A stretch of DNA of 64,000 nucleotides, taken from contig MEFP01000030.1 in the NCBI GenBank assembly GCA_001725155.1, forward strand, positions 310,001 to 374,000, given 5' to 3'. Within the stretch, counting starts at the first letter, position 1. Every line of letters starts with the position of its first letter. Positions 9,566-18,365 of the stretch are shown piece after piece. Below the pieces are notes generated by a model. The model did no database searches. It was not told the origin of the DNA and saw only the letters and a program-made list of their open reading frames with translations. Made by a program: the position numbers and the translations under genes. Source of the stretch: Lysobacteraceae bacterium SCN 69-320 (GTDB lineage: Bacteria > Pseudomonadota > Gammaproteobacteria > Xanthomonadales > Rhodanobacteraceae).

Positions 9566-10039
9566 TGCATGGCGACGCGGTTGCGGCGTGAACCGCAGCG
9601 GCAAACCGCGCCGGGCAGATCATCGCCCGGCGCGGATCCAGGCGGCCGGATCCCCGCCACCGGCTCCGCAAGCGAAGGATCCTGCCAACGGCGACTGGCC
9701 GGAGCCCGACGACGACCGCACAACCGTTTGCATCGAAGTCCGTGATGGCCGGTTCCATACTTTTCCGCTTCACCACAATGACAATCATGAACGGCACAGC
9801 GATGGGTCACGTCGCCCCGATTCGTCCTTGAACGTCGCAATCCATCTGTATAACCTGCAGCAAACGCACCAACCGTCGCCGCCCGGCGCCGGCGCAACCG
9901 GGGAAGGCCGCAACACAGCAAGCCATGACGGGCGCGGATGGCGCGCCCGGCAGCATGTGGACGGAATTCGTCCGCGACGGCAGTCTGCTGCCGCCTGCCG
10001 CCGCGCCATCACCGCCACCACAGCAGCGGGGTGAGTGCG
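9566..10039. other. 474-bp intergenic region before the GMC operon
   Basis: No supported gene. The strand-symmetric open frames here read as Arg/Ala-rich noise. It holds the candidate promoter listed at 9828-9854. Confidence 0.5.
9828..9854 (+). promoter_or_regulatory. Candidate sigma-70 promoter of the GMC operon
   Basis: TTGAAC and TATAAC boxes are separated by 15 bp, about 185 bp before the first gene of the operon. The spacing is two bases short of ideal, so this is a weak prediction. Confidence 0.3.
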
Positions 10040-11422
10040 ATGAAGCGCATGCGCAAAGGGGCGGTCATCAGCGGCGGCATCGCCGCGCTGGTGCTGGCGG
10101 CGAGCTGTTCGACGACATCGGTGAATCCCGGTCCCGTCGTGCCGCCGCCCATCGATCCGCCGGTCACGAACTGCAACATCACGCCGCCGACCACGGCCAT
10201 CACCCCGGCACTGCTGGCCAGTGGCCTGCCCTGCGACGCGACCATCGTCCCGCCGATCACCCTGGCCAATCTGCAGCACGGCTTCGACTACTACTCCTGG
10301 CTCACCTTTCTTTCGTTGAATGCACCCGCCGCCGGCGGCGTCATCGGCCAGGGCGCGCAGCCCGGCGGCGACGCGGCGACGCAGTGGGAACAGTGGAAAG
10401 AACTTTCCGATCTCATGAAGCCCGGCGGCGCCGCGCCGGGCGCCTGGGACGCGCCGCGCACGATCCCGGCCGCGTGTCTGGCGCTCGGTGCGAACAAGGG
10501 TTCGCGCGTGCTCAGCATGGTCGGCAAGACGCCGGACCTGCTCTCGGCCACGGTCGAGCCGTTCGATACCGGCCCGCTGATCGACCAGCACGGCCGCTAC
10601 GTGCGTTACGAGATTCTCGTGAACCGGCCGATGTTCGAATACATCGTGCAGAACGACCTGTACAGCAAGCAGGGCCAGAGCGCGTTCACGACCACAGTCG
10701 ACTTTCCGTCGGGCACCGTCGCCGGCGGCAGCAACGGCACGACAGGCGCGATCATGGTCAAGGCCGCCTGGATGGTGCTCGGCGACGGCGACGATGCGAC
10801 CGCGTTCCACACCACGCGGGCGTTCGTCTACACGGCGCCGCAGCAGAATCCGCGCATCGAGGAATCCTGCACGACGGCAACCCTGGGCCTGGTCGGCCTG
10901 CACGTCGCACACAAGACCGCCGGCGCGCCGCAATGGATCTGGTCGACCTTCGAGCACGCGGCGAACGCGCCCGAGCAGGCCGACATCGACAACGGCAAGC
11001 TGCGGCGGCGCTACAACTTCTATCGCGCGGGCTGCAGCGGCTGCGCGGCCAACGAACCGCCGCCGCGGCCGTGGAACCCGAACGTGCAGCCGTTCGCGAA
11101 CGGTTTCACCAGCCAGATCGTGCGCGTGACGCCGATCACCGCCGAGACGGGCGCACTGACGCGCGCGTTCACCGGGCTGCTCGCGAACACGGTCTGGCAG
11201 AACTATCTGCTGGTCAGCACGCAATGGCCGACCGATCCGCAGAGCAAGACCGATCCGAACGGCGTGCCCGCACCGATGTATCTCGCCAACAGCACGCTGG
11301 AAACCTATATCCAGGGCAGCGTGCCGCAGTCCTCTTCGAGCTGCATGAACTGCCACGGCAATGCCGCGGCGACGACAGGCCGCACCTCGGACTTCACCTT
11401 CATCCTCGAACGCGCGCAGTAG
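10040..11422 (+). CDS. Lipoprotein with a C-terminal c-type heme motif (GMC operon)
   Basis: The chosen start MKRMRKGAVISGG gives a lipoprotein signal with lipobox LAASC, placing this 460-aa protein in the periplasm or outer membrane. The body has no domain I recognise. Near the C-terminus is one CMNCHG motif (CxxCH), typical of covalent heme c, close after SSSS and only about 20 residues from the end; another cysteine pair, GCSGCAAN, lacks the histidine. It lies directly before a small dehydrogenase subunit and a GMC flavoprotein, so an electron-accepting role for that enzyme is the simplest reading. A single heme is fewer than in the three-heme subunit known for related sugar dehydrogenases. 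Confidence 0.8.
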   Translation: MKRMRKGAVISGGIAALVLAASCSTTSVNPGPVVPPPIDPPVTNCNITPPTTAITPALLASGLPCDATIVPPITLANLQHGFDYYSWLTFLSLNAPAAGGVIGQGAQPGGDAATQWEQWKELSDLMKPGGAAPGAWDAPRTIPAACLALGANKGSRVLSMVGKTPDLLSATVEPFDTGPLIDQHGRYVRYEILVNRPMFEYIVQNDLYSKQGQSAFTTTVDFPSGTVAGGSNGTTGAIMVKAAWMVLGDGDDATAFHTTRAFVYTAPQQNPRIEESCTTATLGLVGLHVAHKTAGAPQWIWSTFEHAANAPEQADIDNGKLRRRYNFYRAGCSGCAANEPPPRPWNPNVQPFANGFTSQIVRVTPITAETGALTRAFTGLLANTVWQNYLLVSTQWPTDPQSKTDPNGVPAPMYLANSTLETYIQGSVPQSSSSCMNCHGNAAATTGRTSDFTFILERAQ

Positions 11423-11446
11423 CGCCCCGACACGGCAGGCAAGCCA

Positions 11447-11944
11447 ATGGCCAGCGACAGCATGTCCCAGTTCGTCAACCTGTCGGCGCTCTTGACCGGC
11501 ATCAGCGCCGACAAGCTCGTGCCGCCGCTGTCGCCGTCGCCGGTGCCGCAGCTGATCTTCACGACGGCGCAGCAGCGCGGCGGCGCCACGTTCGTCACCT
11601 TGCTGGGTGTCTACGCGGACGCGGTCGCGCAAGGCAGGACCGACGCGCAGATCGCCGCGGCGGTGTTTTCGGACAACGGCGCCGACGTCTGCTATCTCGC
11701 GCGCAGCATCATGCTGGCCTGGTATCTCGGCAGCTGGTACGACCCCAAGGTGCTGCAGGCCTACAACAGCGCGACGCCGCCGCCCGGACCGCCGGCCTCG
11801 ACCGTGCTGTCGTCCGAGGCCTATACGCAGGGCTGGGCCTGGAACGTGGCGCAGGCGCACGCCATGGGCTACAGCAACTACACCTTCGGCTACTGGGGCA
11901 AGCCGCCGCCGGCCCTGAGCGATTTCACGGGAGCCGCGTCATGA
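11447..11944 (+). CDS. Small subunit, sorbitol dehydrogenase-like family (GMC partner)
   Basis: This 165-aa protein matches the general pattern of the small partner of membrane-bound FAD sorbitol/sugar dehydrogenases: FVNLSALLTGI near the start, then a helical body with ARSIMLAWYLGSWYD and a C-terminal WNVAQAHAMGYSNYTFGYWG. In known complexes this partner carries a Tat signal that brings the GMC subunit across the membrane. No twin-arginine signal is visible here, even in the extended upstream frame. It begins 24 bp after the lipoprotein gene and overlaps the GMC start by four bases (ATGA), so translation is probably coupled. Confidence 0.8.
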   Translation: MASDSMSQFVNLSALLTGISADKLVPPLSPSPVPQLIFTTAQQRGGATFVTLLGVYADAVAQGRTDAQIAAAVFSDNGADVCYLARSIMLAWYLGSWYDPKVLQAYNSATPPPGPPASTVLSSEAYTQGWAWNVAQAHAMGYSNYTFGYWGKPPPALSDFTGAAS

Positions 11945-13812
11945 GCAGCGCACCGACCGTCTATGACGCCGTCATCGTCGGCGCCGGCGCGTCCGGCTCC
12001 ATCATCGCCAAGCAGCTCGGCCTGGCCGGCAAGAAGGTGCTCGTGCTCGAGGCGGGCGCCGGCGTGCCGCCGAACATCAATGCGTTCATGCAGCGCTTCT
12101 ACACCTCGGTCGCCAAGACGCCCGAGTCGCCGTATACGCCCGATCTGTTCACGCCGCCGGGCAGCGGCGATCTGACCGATCCGTCGACCCTGGCCGCCGG
12201 CCGTCCGACCGTGCTGACCCTGCGCGCGGACAACTGGCAGGACCCGCACCAGGCCTATCTGATCCAGCAGGGCCCGAAGGCCTTCGCGAGCACCTACGAA
12301 CGCGTCGCCGGCGGCACGATGCGGCATTGGCTCGGTACGAGCCTGCGTTTCCTGCCGAGCGACTTCGAGATGCAGACGAAGTACCGGCAGGAAGTCGACT
12401 GGCCGCTGAGCTATGCGGACCTCGATCCCTGGTACGGCGCAGCCGAGTCCGAGATCGGCGTGTCGGCGAATGCGGCCGAGCAGTCGTTCCTCGGCATCAC
12501 GTTCCCGCCAGGCTACAGCTATCCGATGCAGGCGATTCCGCACAGCCTCGTCGACGACGCCGTCGACGCGGCGACCCGGGGCATGACCTGGGAGGGGCTG
12601 CCCGTGAACGTGACCGGCACGCCGGCCGGGCGCAATTCGCAGCCGTACCAGAACCGCCGCGTCTGCGCCGGCAACACCAATTGCATTCCGATCTGCCCGA
12701 TACAGGCGAAATACGATCCGAGCGTCAGCCTCAATGCGGCACTGGACACCGGCAATGTCACCTTGTGGCCGCAGACCGTCGCGAGCCACGTGCGCATCGC
12801 CGACGACGGCACGGTCAGCGGCATCGACTACCTGCAGTACCAGCAGGTCAGCGGGCCGGCCACGGGCGGCGGCACCGCCGTGGGCAAGATCTACGTGATC
12901 GCCGCGCACGCGATAGAAACGCCGCGTCTGCTGCTGATGTCGACCAACGACGGCCGCTACCCGCACGGCGTCGCCAACAGCAGCGGCCTCGTCGGGCAAA
13001 ACCTCATGGACCACCCGCTGTACCTGGCCTGGGCGCTCGCGCCGCAGCCGGTATGGCCGTACCGCGGCCCGCTTGCGACCGCCGGCATCGAAAGCCTGCG
13101 CGACGGCGACTTCCGCAGCGAACGCGCCGCGTTCCGCATCGAGATCGGCAACGAGGGCTGGAACTTCGCGATCGGCGATCCGGACACGACGACCGTGGAC
13201 TTCATCAACGGCATGAACGCGAGCGGCCTGAATCCGCCGCCGGCCGGCGGCGCACCGGCGGCGCTCTGGGGCAGCGCCCTGGTCGCCGCGCTGAACGACG
13301 GCCTGTCGCGCCAGTTCCGCCTCGGCTTCCTCGTCGAGCAGTCGCCCGAGAGCAGCAACTACGTCAGCCTGTCCGACGAGCTCGATCCGCTGGGCCTGCC
13401 GCGGCCGGCGATCCACTACGACCTGTCGGACTACACCAAGAAGGGCTTCGTCGCCGCCAAGCAGGTCGCCGACGCGATCTTCGCCCGGATGGGTGCAACC
13501 CAGTTCACCACGGTGCCGGCCGAAGGGCCGACGACGTTCGATTACGTCGTCGACGGCCAGCCCACCCGCTTCCGCTACTTCGGCGCCGGCCACATCGTCG
13601 GCACCTACCGCATGGGCAGCGAGAAGAACAATTCCGTGGTCGACGCCGACCAGCGCAGTTGGGACCACCCGAACCTGTTCCTCGTCGGCAGCGGTACCTT
13701 CCCGACCGTGACCACGGCCAATCCGACCCTGACGATCGCTGCGTTGAGCCTGAAAACCGCAAAGGCGATCGTGGAACAGCTGAACCAGCCGTCAGGCGGT
13801 GCGGACCGGTGA
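11941..13812 (+). CDS. GMC family FAD oxidoreductase, sugar/alcohol dehydrogenase-like
   Basis: This 623-aa flavoprotein opens with the FAD-binding Rossmann motif VIVGAGASGSIIAKQLG (about 10-26). A cysteine-rich segment, CAGNTNCIPICPIQAKYD (about residue 240), resembles the site that holds a 3Fe-4S cluster in bacterial FAD-glucose dehydrogenases. The C-terminal GMC signature is present: GAGHIVGTYRMG with the catalytic-type histidine, and TTANPTLTIAALSLKTA with the asparagine. Together with the two genes before it, it forms a dehydrogenase complex that should pass electrons to the heme lipoprotein and on to the respiratory chain. The substrate (sugar, polyol or alcohol) cannot be read from the sequence. 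Confidence 0.92.
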   Translation: MSSAPTVYDAVIVGAGASGSIIAKQLGLAGKKVLVLEAGAGVPPNINAFMQRFYTSVAKTPESPYTPDLFTPPGSGDLTDPSTLAAGRPTVLTLRADNWQDPHQAYLIQQGPKAFASTYERVAGGTMRHWLGTSLRFLPSDFEMQTKYRQEVDWPLSYADLDPWYGAAESEIGVSANAAEQSFLGITFPPGYSYPMQAIPHSLVDDAVDAATRGMTWEGLPVNVTGTPAGRNSQPYQNRRVCAGNTNCIPICPIQAKYDPSVSLNAALDTGNVTLWPQTVASHVRIADDGTVSGIDYLQYQQVSGPATGGGTAVGKIYVIAAHAIETPRLLLMSTNDGRYPHGVANSSGLVGQNLMDHPLYLAWALAPQPVWPYRGPLATAGIESLRDGDFRSERAAFRIEIGNEGWNFAIGDPDTTTVDFINGMNASGLNPPPAGGAPAALWGSALVAALNDGLSRQFRLGFLVEQSPESSNYVSLSDELDPLGLPRPAIHYDLSDYTKKGFVAAKQVADAIFARMGATQFTTVPAEGPTTFDYVVDGQPTRFRYFGAGHIVGTYRMGSEKNNSVVDADQRSWDHPNLFLVGSGTFPTVTTANPTLTIAALSLKTAKAIVEQLNQPSGGADR

Positions 13813-13879
13813 CTGCGCCACGGGCGTGCGATGCGGGTCTCGGCAACCCGACCGCCGCGATGACTGACCGTCGCCTCGC

Positions 13880-14254
13880 CTAGCGCAGCTTGCGCCGCCG
13901 ACGCGGCACGAGCACGTCGAGCATGGCCTTGGCCTGCTCGCGTTCGGCCGGCCGGAGGCGGCGCAGGCGCACGATCCAGTCGATTTCCTCGGGCGTATAG
14001 GCCTCGGGCATTTCGCGCGTGCCGCGCAGACCGCGGCCCCTGCGGTTCGCGCTGCGCTGGCCGGTGCAGACGTATTGCGCGTCGTAGCCCTGTCCGGCCA
14101 GCGCAATCAGCGCGTCGACCGGCATCGGAATCTCGGTTTCCCAGCGTCTTACGGTACGCGGACTGACGCCGGCGATCTCCGCTGCTCGCTCGCGGCTCAA
14201 TTCCAGCCGCAGTCGTTCTTCGCGCAACCGCGCATAAAACTCCGTGCCTGCCAT
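13880..14254 (-). CDS. Phage-repressor-like HTH regulator, paralog 1
   Basis: The start MAGTEFYARLREERLRL was preferred because the upstream extension is Arg/Gly-rich and lies over a conserved non-coding box. Residues about 5-60 form an XRE-type HTH (SRERAAEIAGVSPRTVRRWE), followed by ALAGQGYDAQYVCTGQRS, a phrase common in prophage-type repressors, and a C-terminal helix REQAKAMLDVL. It is clearly paralogous to the regulator at 16843-17289. It converges on the GMC operon with a short gap of about 67 bp. Targets are unknown; autoregulation through the box at 14301-14339 is plausible. Confidence 0.8.
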   Translation of the reverse strand: MAGTEFYARLREERLRLELSRERAAEIAGVSPRTVRRWETEIPMPVDALIALAGQGYDAQYVCTGQRSANRRGRGLRGTREMPEAYTPEEIDWIVRLRRLRPAEREQAKAMLDVLVPRRRRKLR

Positions 14255-14300
14255 ACCTCGCCTTCCGTTGCGTATGGACGATTCGCCTCGCCCGCCGCGA

Positions 14301-14339
14301 ATTTCACCTGCTGCAACGGTTTTTCGCAACGGAAAAATT
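14301..14339. promoter_or_regulatory. Conserved upstream box shared with 17548-17587, copy A
   Basis: It starts ATTTCACCTGCTGCAA, continues over a T-rich centre to CGCAACGGAAAAAT, and lies about 47-85 bp upstream of the regulator start at 14254. The same string, with a few changes and one inserted base, recurs near the paralogous regulator. The internal direct repeats GCAACGG...GCAACGG suggest a binding site. Confidence 0.5.
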
Positions 14340-14384
14340 TGAGTTCACAATCAGCAAACGGCGCGCAAGGGCCGTCTGTGCCAA

Positions 14385-14406
14385 CTGTTGTTGTTTATCA
14401 CAACAG
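14385..14406. promoter_or_regulatory. Inverted repeat, candidate operator
   Basis: CTGTTGT-N8-ACAACAG is a perfect 7-bp dyad in an AT-rich pocket about 130 bp upstream of the HTH regulator. Its size suits an HTH dimer; the binding protein is unknown. Confidence 0.4.
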
Positions 14407-15127
14407 TAACAAGCGAATTGGTGTGCGGTACCGGCCGATGGGCCCGGAAAGCCGGCATGCCGCCGGCCGTACTAACCGGCAATCCGGCGTAAGCCGGAAA
14501 ACCTTTCGCGCACCGGCGGCCGCCCTGGCTGCCAAACCCACCTCGGGCGCGACATCGCGACTGCGGGAATCCGCGGCGGGAAACGCCCGGGAGCGACCCT
14601 GGCGGCCATCCGGGAGCCGCGGCCCGGCGGCGGCAGCTTCGCCACACCGGGCCCGCCCCCGGAGGTCGCCCAGCGGGCCCCTCGCGCCCCCAGGCTGCCG
14701 GAAGACGCACACGCCGCGGACTGCGGCGCAGCGATGGCGCCGCCTGCGTCGGCTGCGGATGGCAGCGACGCGTCGCAGAAGATGCCGCTGTGCGCCGGGC
14801 CCGTCCCGACCGGAAGGCCGGCTCCGCGCCTCGATGCCACAGCATCCGCCCCGCGCCTTCACGCGCCGCCACGTTCACCGCGCCGCGCGTGCGGACACTG
14901 CCGCTTTCACCGCGCAACGCGCGCCGGCGCGGCGGCACTCGCCACCTGATCTCGCACGACGCCAGCACCCTGGCAAACGGCGGGATTGCCCTGCCGGCGC
15001 CGTGCCGAGCGGCCGCCGCCGCATGCACGGCACGGCAGATCCGATGGCTGCGGTCGGCGCACGACTCGGGCCGAGGAACCGCCGCGCCGGCCTGCCACAG
15101 GAACGCGGTTGCCGCAGCGAACGTGGC

Positions 15128-15508
15128 TCAGGACTTGACGCTACACAGCGGCTCGGATTTCCAGGCCGAGACGATGCGCTCGCGTGAGCCGTCGGTATGG
15201 ATCAGGTCCACCGAATACCAGTAGCTGCGCAGCGGTTCGACGGCAGTGTCGTGATACTCGTAGCGGTGGGTTTCGTCGGTCGTTCCGGCGGCGAGTATCG
15301 GCGTGGCGCTGATCCGGGATGCCGCCCCGGTTTCACTGTCGCTGCGGAATACCTCGAACGCAAAGCTGTCCTGCTCGCTGGCCGTCGTCCAGTGCAGGCG
15401 ATTGCTCAACGGCTTGCCGTCGGCCACCGGTTTGCAGTCCGCGGCAACCGCGACGACGCCGATCAGCAGCAGCGGGGACAGCAGGATGGCGAGGCGTCGT
15501 GTGCGCAT
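15128..15508 (-). CDS. Small exported protein with one FN3-like beta domain
   Basis: The start MRTRRLAILLSPLLLIGVVA gives a clear signal peptide ending near VAVAAD, so the mature protein of about 100 aa is exported. The mature part reads like a single fibronectin type III-like domain: LHWTTASEQDSFAFEVFRS (the common W-TASE-FEV strand pair) and YHDTAVEPLRSYWYSVDLI near the end. Two cysteines lie at the ends (ADCKP and EPLCS) and could pair. It stands alone in a gene-poor stretch between two HTH regulators. Function is not known; a binding or surface role is only inferred from the fold. Confidence 0.7.
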   Translation of the reverse strand: MRTRRLAILLSPLLLIGVVAVAADCKPVADGKPLSNRLHWTTASEQDSFAFEVFRSDSETGAASRISATPILAAGTTDETHRYEYHDTAVEPLRSYWYSVDLIHTDGSRERIVSAWKSEPLCSVKS

Positions 15509-16842
15509 GGGGAGACTCGAGTCTGGGCGAGCGGCATGATTTGCCGGAACCTGTTTTGGCCGCTTGCGGCCATCCGCGTCAAGGGGCCTTGCCGGCGGCG
15601 CGGCCGGCGCGTGGCGGCAATGCCGCGACCGTGATGCCATGGGCACCTCGGCAGCGGGATGAAGCCAACGGCGAAGACCCATCCGGCTGGTTTCGGGATA
15701 CCGGATTCGGGATGGCATAGACCCGGTGTGGAGACGCGGCGACAGGACCCGTCAGGCCATGCCTGCAGCCTCGCGACGACGACCGGACCTGGCAGCCGTC
15801 GGCGGTGTCGCCGGAATGCGGCACACATCGGCAGTGCATCCGCAACGCAATCGAGTTCGCCGTTCAGGCCCACCACGAAGCACCGCATCGTCGAGCTCCG
15901 TCCCCGGCCTCGGCAGCCAGACAACCAGCGCCGGCAGCGAGCAGCGACCGGCCGCGACTGTACCGGCAAACACCGATCGCTATTGTTGAGAAATTTCTAA
16001 ACAGTTCTTGTGGCCATTCGTTCGACCCGGTGCGGCGCCAGGCAGAAGCAGCTGCGAGCGACGGCGAAACCCATCCCCACCCAGGCCCGTCCGGCCCGCT
16101 GGGCGCTCAAGGCCGTCAGAACCTGCGGTTCCGAGCGACGACCGCTCTACGCTTGAGGGCCTCTCGAAAAACCATCGTTCCGACGGTTCATCGAGTCGAC
16201 GAATCCGGTGCAGTGCGGAGCCGTCTCCGCTGATCAGGCGCCTACGCTCGGTCGCGAGCGGCACGTTGCCGTGCCGCAGGCACCTCGACGTTTTTCGAGC
16301 TGCCGGGTTTTCCACGCGAGTCCTTGAGAACGGTACGAACTGCGGCAATAGCGCTTCCTGAAACGAAGCGCGCCAGTTCAACCCCGCTTCTTCAAGCGGA
16401 GCGCATTGCAGCGCTTCGCCGACTTACCGTCGTGCCGGTGGCGATTTCGCAAAGGCTCGGGCCGATTCCACTGCTGCGGCACCGGACCGGAATCGACACC
16501 GCCATCGGCCACCAGGGCGGTCGCTGTACCGCATCCTCCGCCGTGTCTTCGCCGGCCGCATCACACCAGGCGACGCCAGTCGCGCGATGCAGCGCCGTGA
16601 TGCGACTTCGTCTTGCACGCCTCCGGTACGAACAGGCCGATAGTTTCGCCGATCTGTCCGCCACTGCCGCGTACGCACGCGTCCCGCAGCGCGACGCAAG
16701 CCAGTCCGACACGCGCTCTCAGCGAACGGTTCAACGCAACGCCGCCACGCCGAATCAGGCGGAACCGCGGCCATCTGCAGCCACAAGTGTTTCACCCCGC
16801 GTACGACGGCTGCGCGCTCGAACCGTGCGTACAGCGCAAGAA
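15509..16842. other. 1.3-kb gene-free region holding repeat copy 2
   Basis: No supported gene on either strand. The only recognisable structure is the dispersed repeat copy at 16067-16305. An AT-rich pocket at about 15977-16010 (TTGAGAAATTTCTAAACAG) breaks the base composition. The rest reads as decayed or non-coding sequence. Confidence 0.5.
16067..16305. repeat. Dispersed intergenic repeat, copy 2 (core inverted relative to arm)
   Basis: The arm (16067-16158) matches the arm of copies 1 and 3, including CAGAACCTGCGGTT. The core (16159-16305) starts CTCGAAAAACCATCGTTC and ends CGACGTTTTTCGAGC. Read on the plus strand this core runs the same way as the core of copy 1, but the arm runs the opposite way and sits on the other side. 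The core has therefore flipped between the two CTCGAAAAAC-like ends. Confidence 0.85.
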
Positions 16843-17289
16843 TCAGGCACGAACTCGTCGTGTACGTACACGCGACTTCCCTGACGTCGTTGCCGCAGAT
16901 TCCGCGCGGCGCGCCGATTTCGCACCGCGCCTAGCCGGCGTGCACAGCGCGAGTACACTGAGCATGGCCCTGGCCTGCTCGCGCTGGCCCGTGCTCAATG
17001 CGCGATAGCTGCGCAGCAGCTCGACTTCGTCGCGCGTGTAGCCCGGCGCGACCTCATAGTCGACGCCGCGCTCGCGCACCTCGTGGATGTTCTTGCTGCG
17101 CACGCCGCTGGCGACATACTGCACGTCGTAGCCGATGGCGAGCAGCGGAATCATGGCGTCCAGCGGTATCGCCACTTGCGATTCCCAGCGCCGCACGGTC
17201 TTGACGTGCACGTTCGCCGCATCGGCGACTTCCTGCTGGGTCAGACCCAGCCGCGCACGCTCTTCCCGCAGTCGTCCAAAAAAGTCCAT
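16843..17289 (-). CDS. Phage-repressor-like HTH regulator, paralog 2
   Basis: The start MDFFGRLREERARL aligns with the start of the paralog at 13880-14254; the frame extends further upstream, but across a perfect operator-like dyad. The HTH (TQQEVADAANVHVKTVRRWE) is followed by LLAIGYDVQYVASGVRS and a helical tail REQARAMLSVL, the same layout as paralog 1. A basic C-terminal extension (RRGAKSARR to the end) is extra. The palindrome at 17339-17354, 50 bp upstream, is a good candidate for autoregulation. It is probably related to a prophage or mobile-element repressor, although no phage structural gene is nearby. Confidence 0.78.
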   Translation of the reverse strand: MDFFGRLREERARLGLTQQEVADAANVHVKTVRRWESQVAIPLDAMIPLLAIGYDVQYVASGVRSKNIHEVRERGVDYEVAPGYTRDEVELLRSYRALSTGQREQARAMLSVLALCTPARRGAKSARRAESAATTSGKSRVRTRRVRA

Positions 17290-17338
17290 GTATGCACCAC
17301 TTGACTGTGGATCATCGCTGACCCAAAATTTTTGCATA

Positions 17339-17354
17339 GGGACAATTTTGTCCC
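17339..17354. promoter_or_regulatory. Perfect dyad, candidate operator of HTH paralog 2
   Basis: GGGACAA-TT-TTGTCCC is a 7-bp inverted repeat with a two-base centre, 50 bp upstream of the regulator start. Position and symmetry fit a repressor dimer site. Confidence 0.5.
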
Positions 17355-17547
17355 GCACCGATTCCGCCATGCCGCCGTGTAGTTTCGTCACCGATTGCCC
17401 GATGCCGCCGACCACCGGCGCCGCCATGCATGAACCGCTGCCGTCCCCGTGCCGCCGCCCTGGCGCGCGGCCGCCCGGATTCGCGTGAAACCACGGCGAA
17501 CGCGAACCGCGCCGTCACTGCCAAAACAACAAAACTCGATCTGCTGC

Positions 17548-17587
17548 ATTTCACCTACTGCAAGCGCTTTGCGCAATAGGAAAAATC
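17548..17587. promoter_or_regulatory. Conserved upstream box shared with 14301-14339, copy B
   Basis: ATTTCACCTACTGCAA, an eight-base centre and CGCAATAGGAAAAAT follow copy A almost base for base, with one extra base. It lies between the divergent regulator genes at 17289 and 17858, about 260-270 bp from each start. Confidence 0.5.
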
Positions 17588-17857
17588 CGCCAGCCAGAAT
17601 CGGAAAATCCGCGCCTTTCAGCTCGCTGCCATCTGCTCCGTCGACGTTGCGGAATCCAAGTTCTGCGCCAAACGCAAACGTATGGTCGGCGACAGCCCAG
17701 CATCGGAACGTGGCGCGGCAATACCCAATGGACGCCACCGGCCTGCTGGCCGGCGTGCGGCCGCCACGCGCCTTCGAGGGATCGGAGGCATTGCATGCAG
17801 CGCCGGCGGCGGCCATCGCCGCAGCGCGCCCACACGGACGAGGGGCTCGCATTGCTC

Positions 17858-18160
17858 ATGAGTGACGAGAAGTACATCAACGCCGCCCAGCAGCGGGCGC
17901 TGCGCACCTTGTTGATGCTCGCCGAACACGATCTGGACGGATTGGCTCCCGGCGAAATCGCGCGCCACCTGAAGACCTTGCCGAGCAACACCACGCGCGA
18001 CCTGGCGAACTTGCGCCTGGCCGGCCTGGCCGAGTCGCTCGGCAACGGCCGCTGGCGCATTTCGCCACGCCTGGCCGAGCTCGCGATCGTGCTGCAGCGC
18101 AACCTCGAAAACGCACGACAGCGGCTGGAAGACACCCGTCGGCGCTACGCGCGCGATTAG
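17858..18160 (+). CDS. Small winged-helix DNA-binding protein (IclR/MarR-like fold)
   Basis: This 100-aa protein starts at MSDEKYINAAQQRALRTLL; the upstream extension is Arg-rich and was not used. It consists of one winged helix: LLMLAEHDLDGLAPGEIARHL, then NTTRDLANLRLAGLAESLG as the recognition helix and wing, with a C-terminal helix of basic and acidic residues (LENARQRLEDTRRRYARD). Similar stand-alone proteins occur in Mu-like prophages. It is transcribed away from HTH paralog 2. I cannot name its target. Confidence 0.72.
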   Translation: MSDEKYINAAQQRALRTLLMLAEHDLDGLAPGEIARHLKTLPSNTTRDLANLRLAGLAESLGNGRWRISPRLAELAIVLQRNLENARQRLEDTRRRYARD

Positions 18161-18365
18161 GAAAGCAGCGAACGCGCCGGAATGCGGCTTTGACAGCAGG
18201 ACTCCGCCAGCGCCGGGCGAATGGCGAGACGCGCGCGTCCGGCGGCCTGCAAGGAACGACAGCCAGGCGCACGCGTCGCCGCAGACCGGCGCTCGGAACG
18301 TCCCCGCGGTCACGTGCGGCCGCAGCATGCCGCGACTGGATCCGTCGCATTTGCCGGAGATCCGC

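Larger units (their letters stand above)
14255..15127. other. 873-bp gene-free region upstream of HTH paralog 1
   Basis: No reliable gene was seen; the minus-strand frame across 14351-15028 is Arg/Ala/Gly-rich without any motif. It contains the shared box at 14301-14339 and the inverted repeat at 14385-14406. Confidence 0.5.

Noticed and set aside
14351-15028. Minus-strand 225-codon frame upstream of HTH paralog 1
   Set aside because: Arg/Ala/Gly/Pro-rich with no motif, no ribosome site, and it overlaps regulatory dyads.
16324-16884. Plus-strand 186-codon frame next to repeat copy 2
   Set aside because: Composition is Ser/Thr/Arg/Ala-rich without structure, and it overlaps the end of HTH paralog 2, which has better support.
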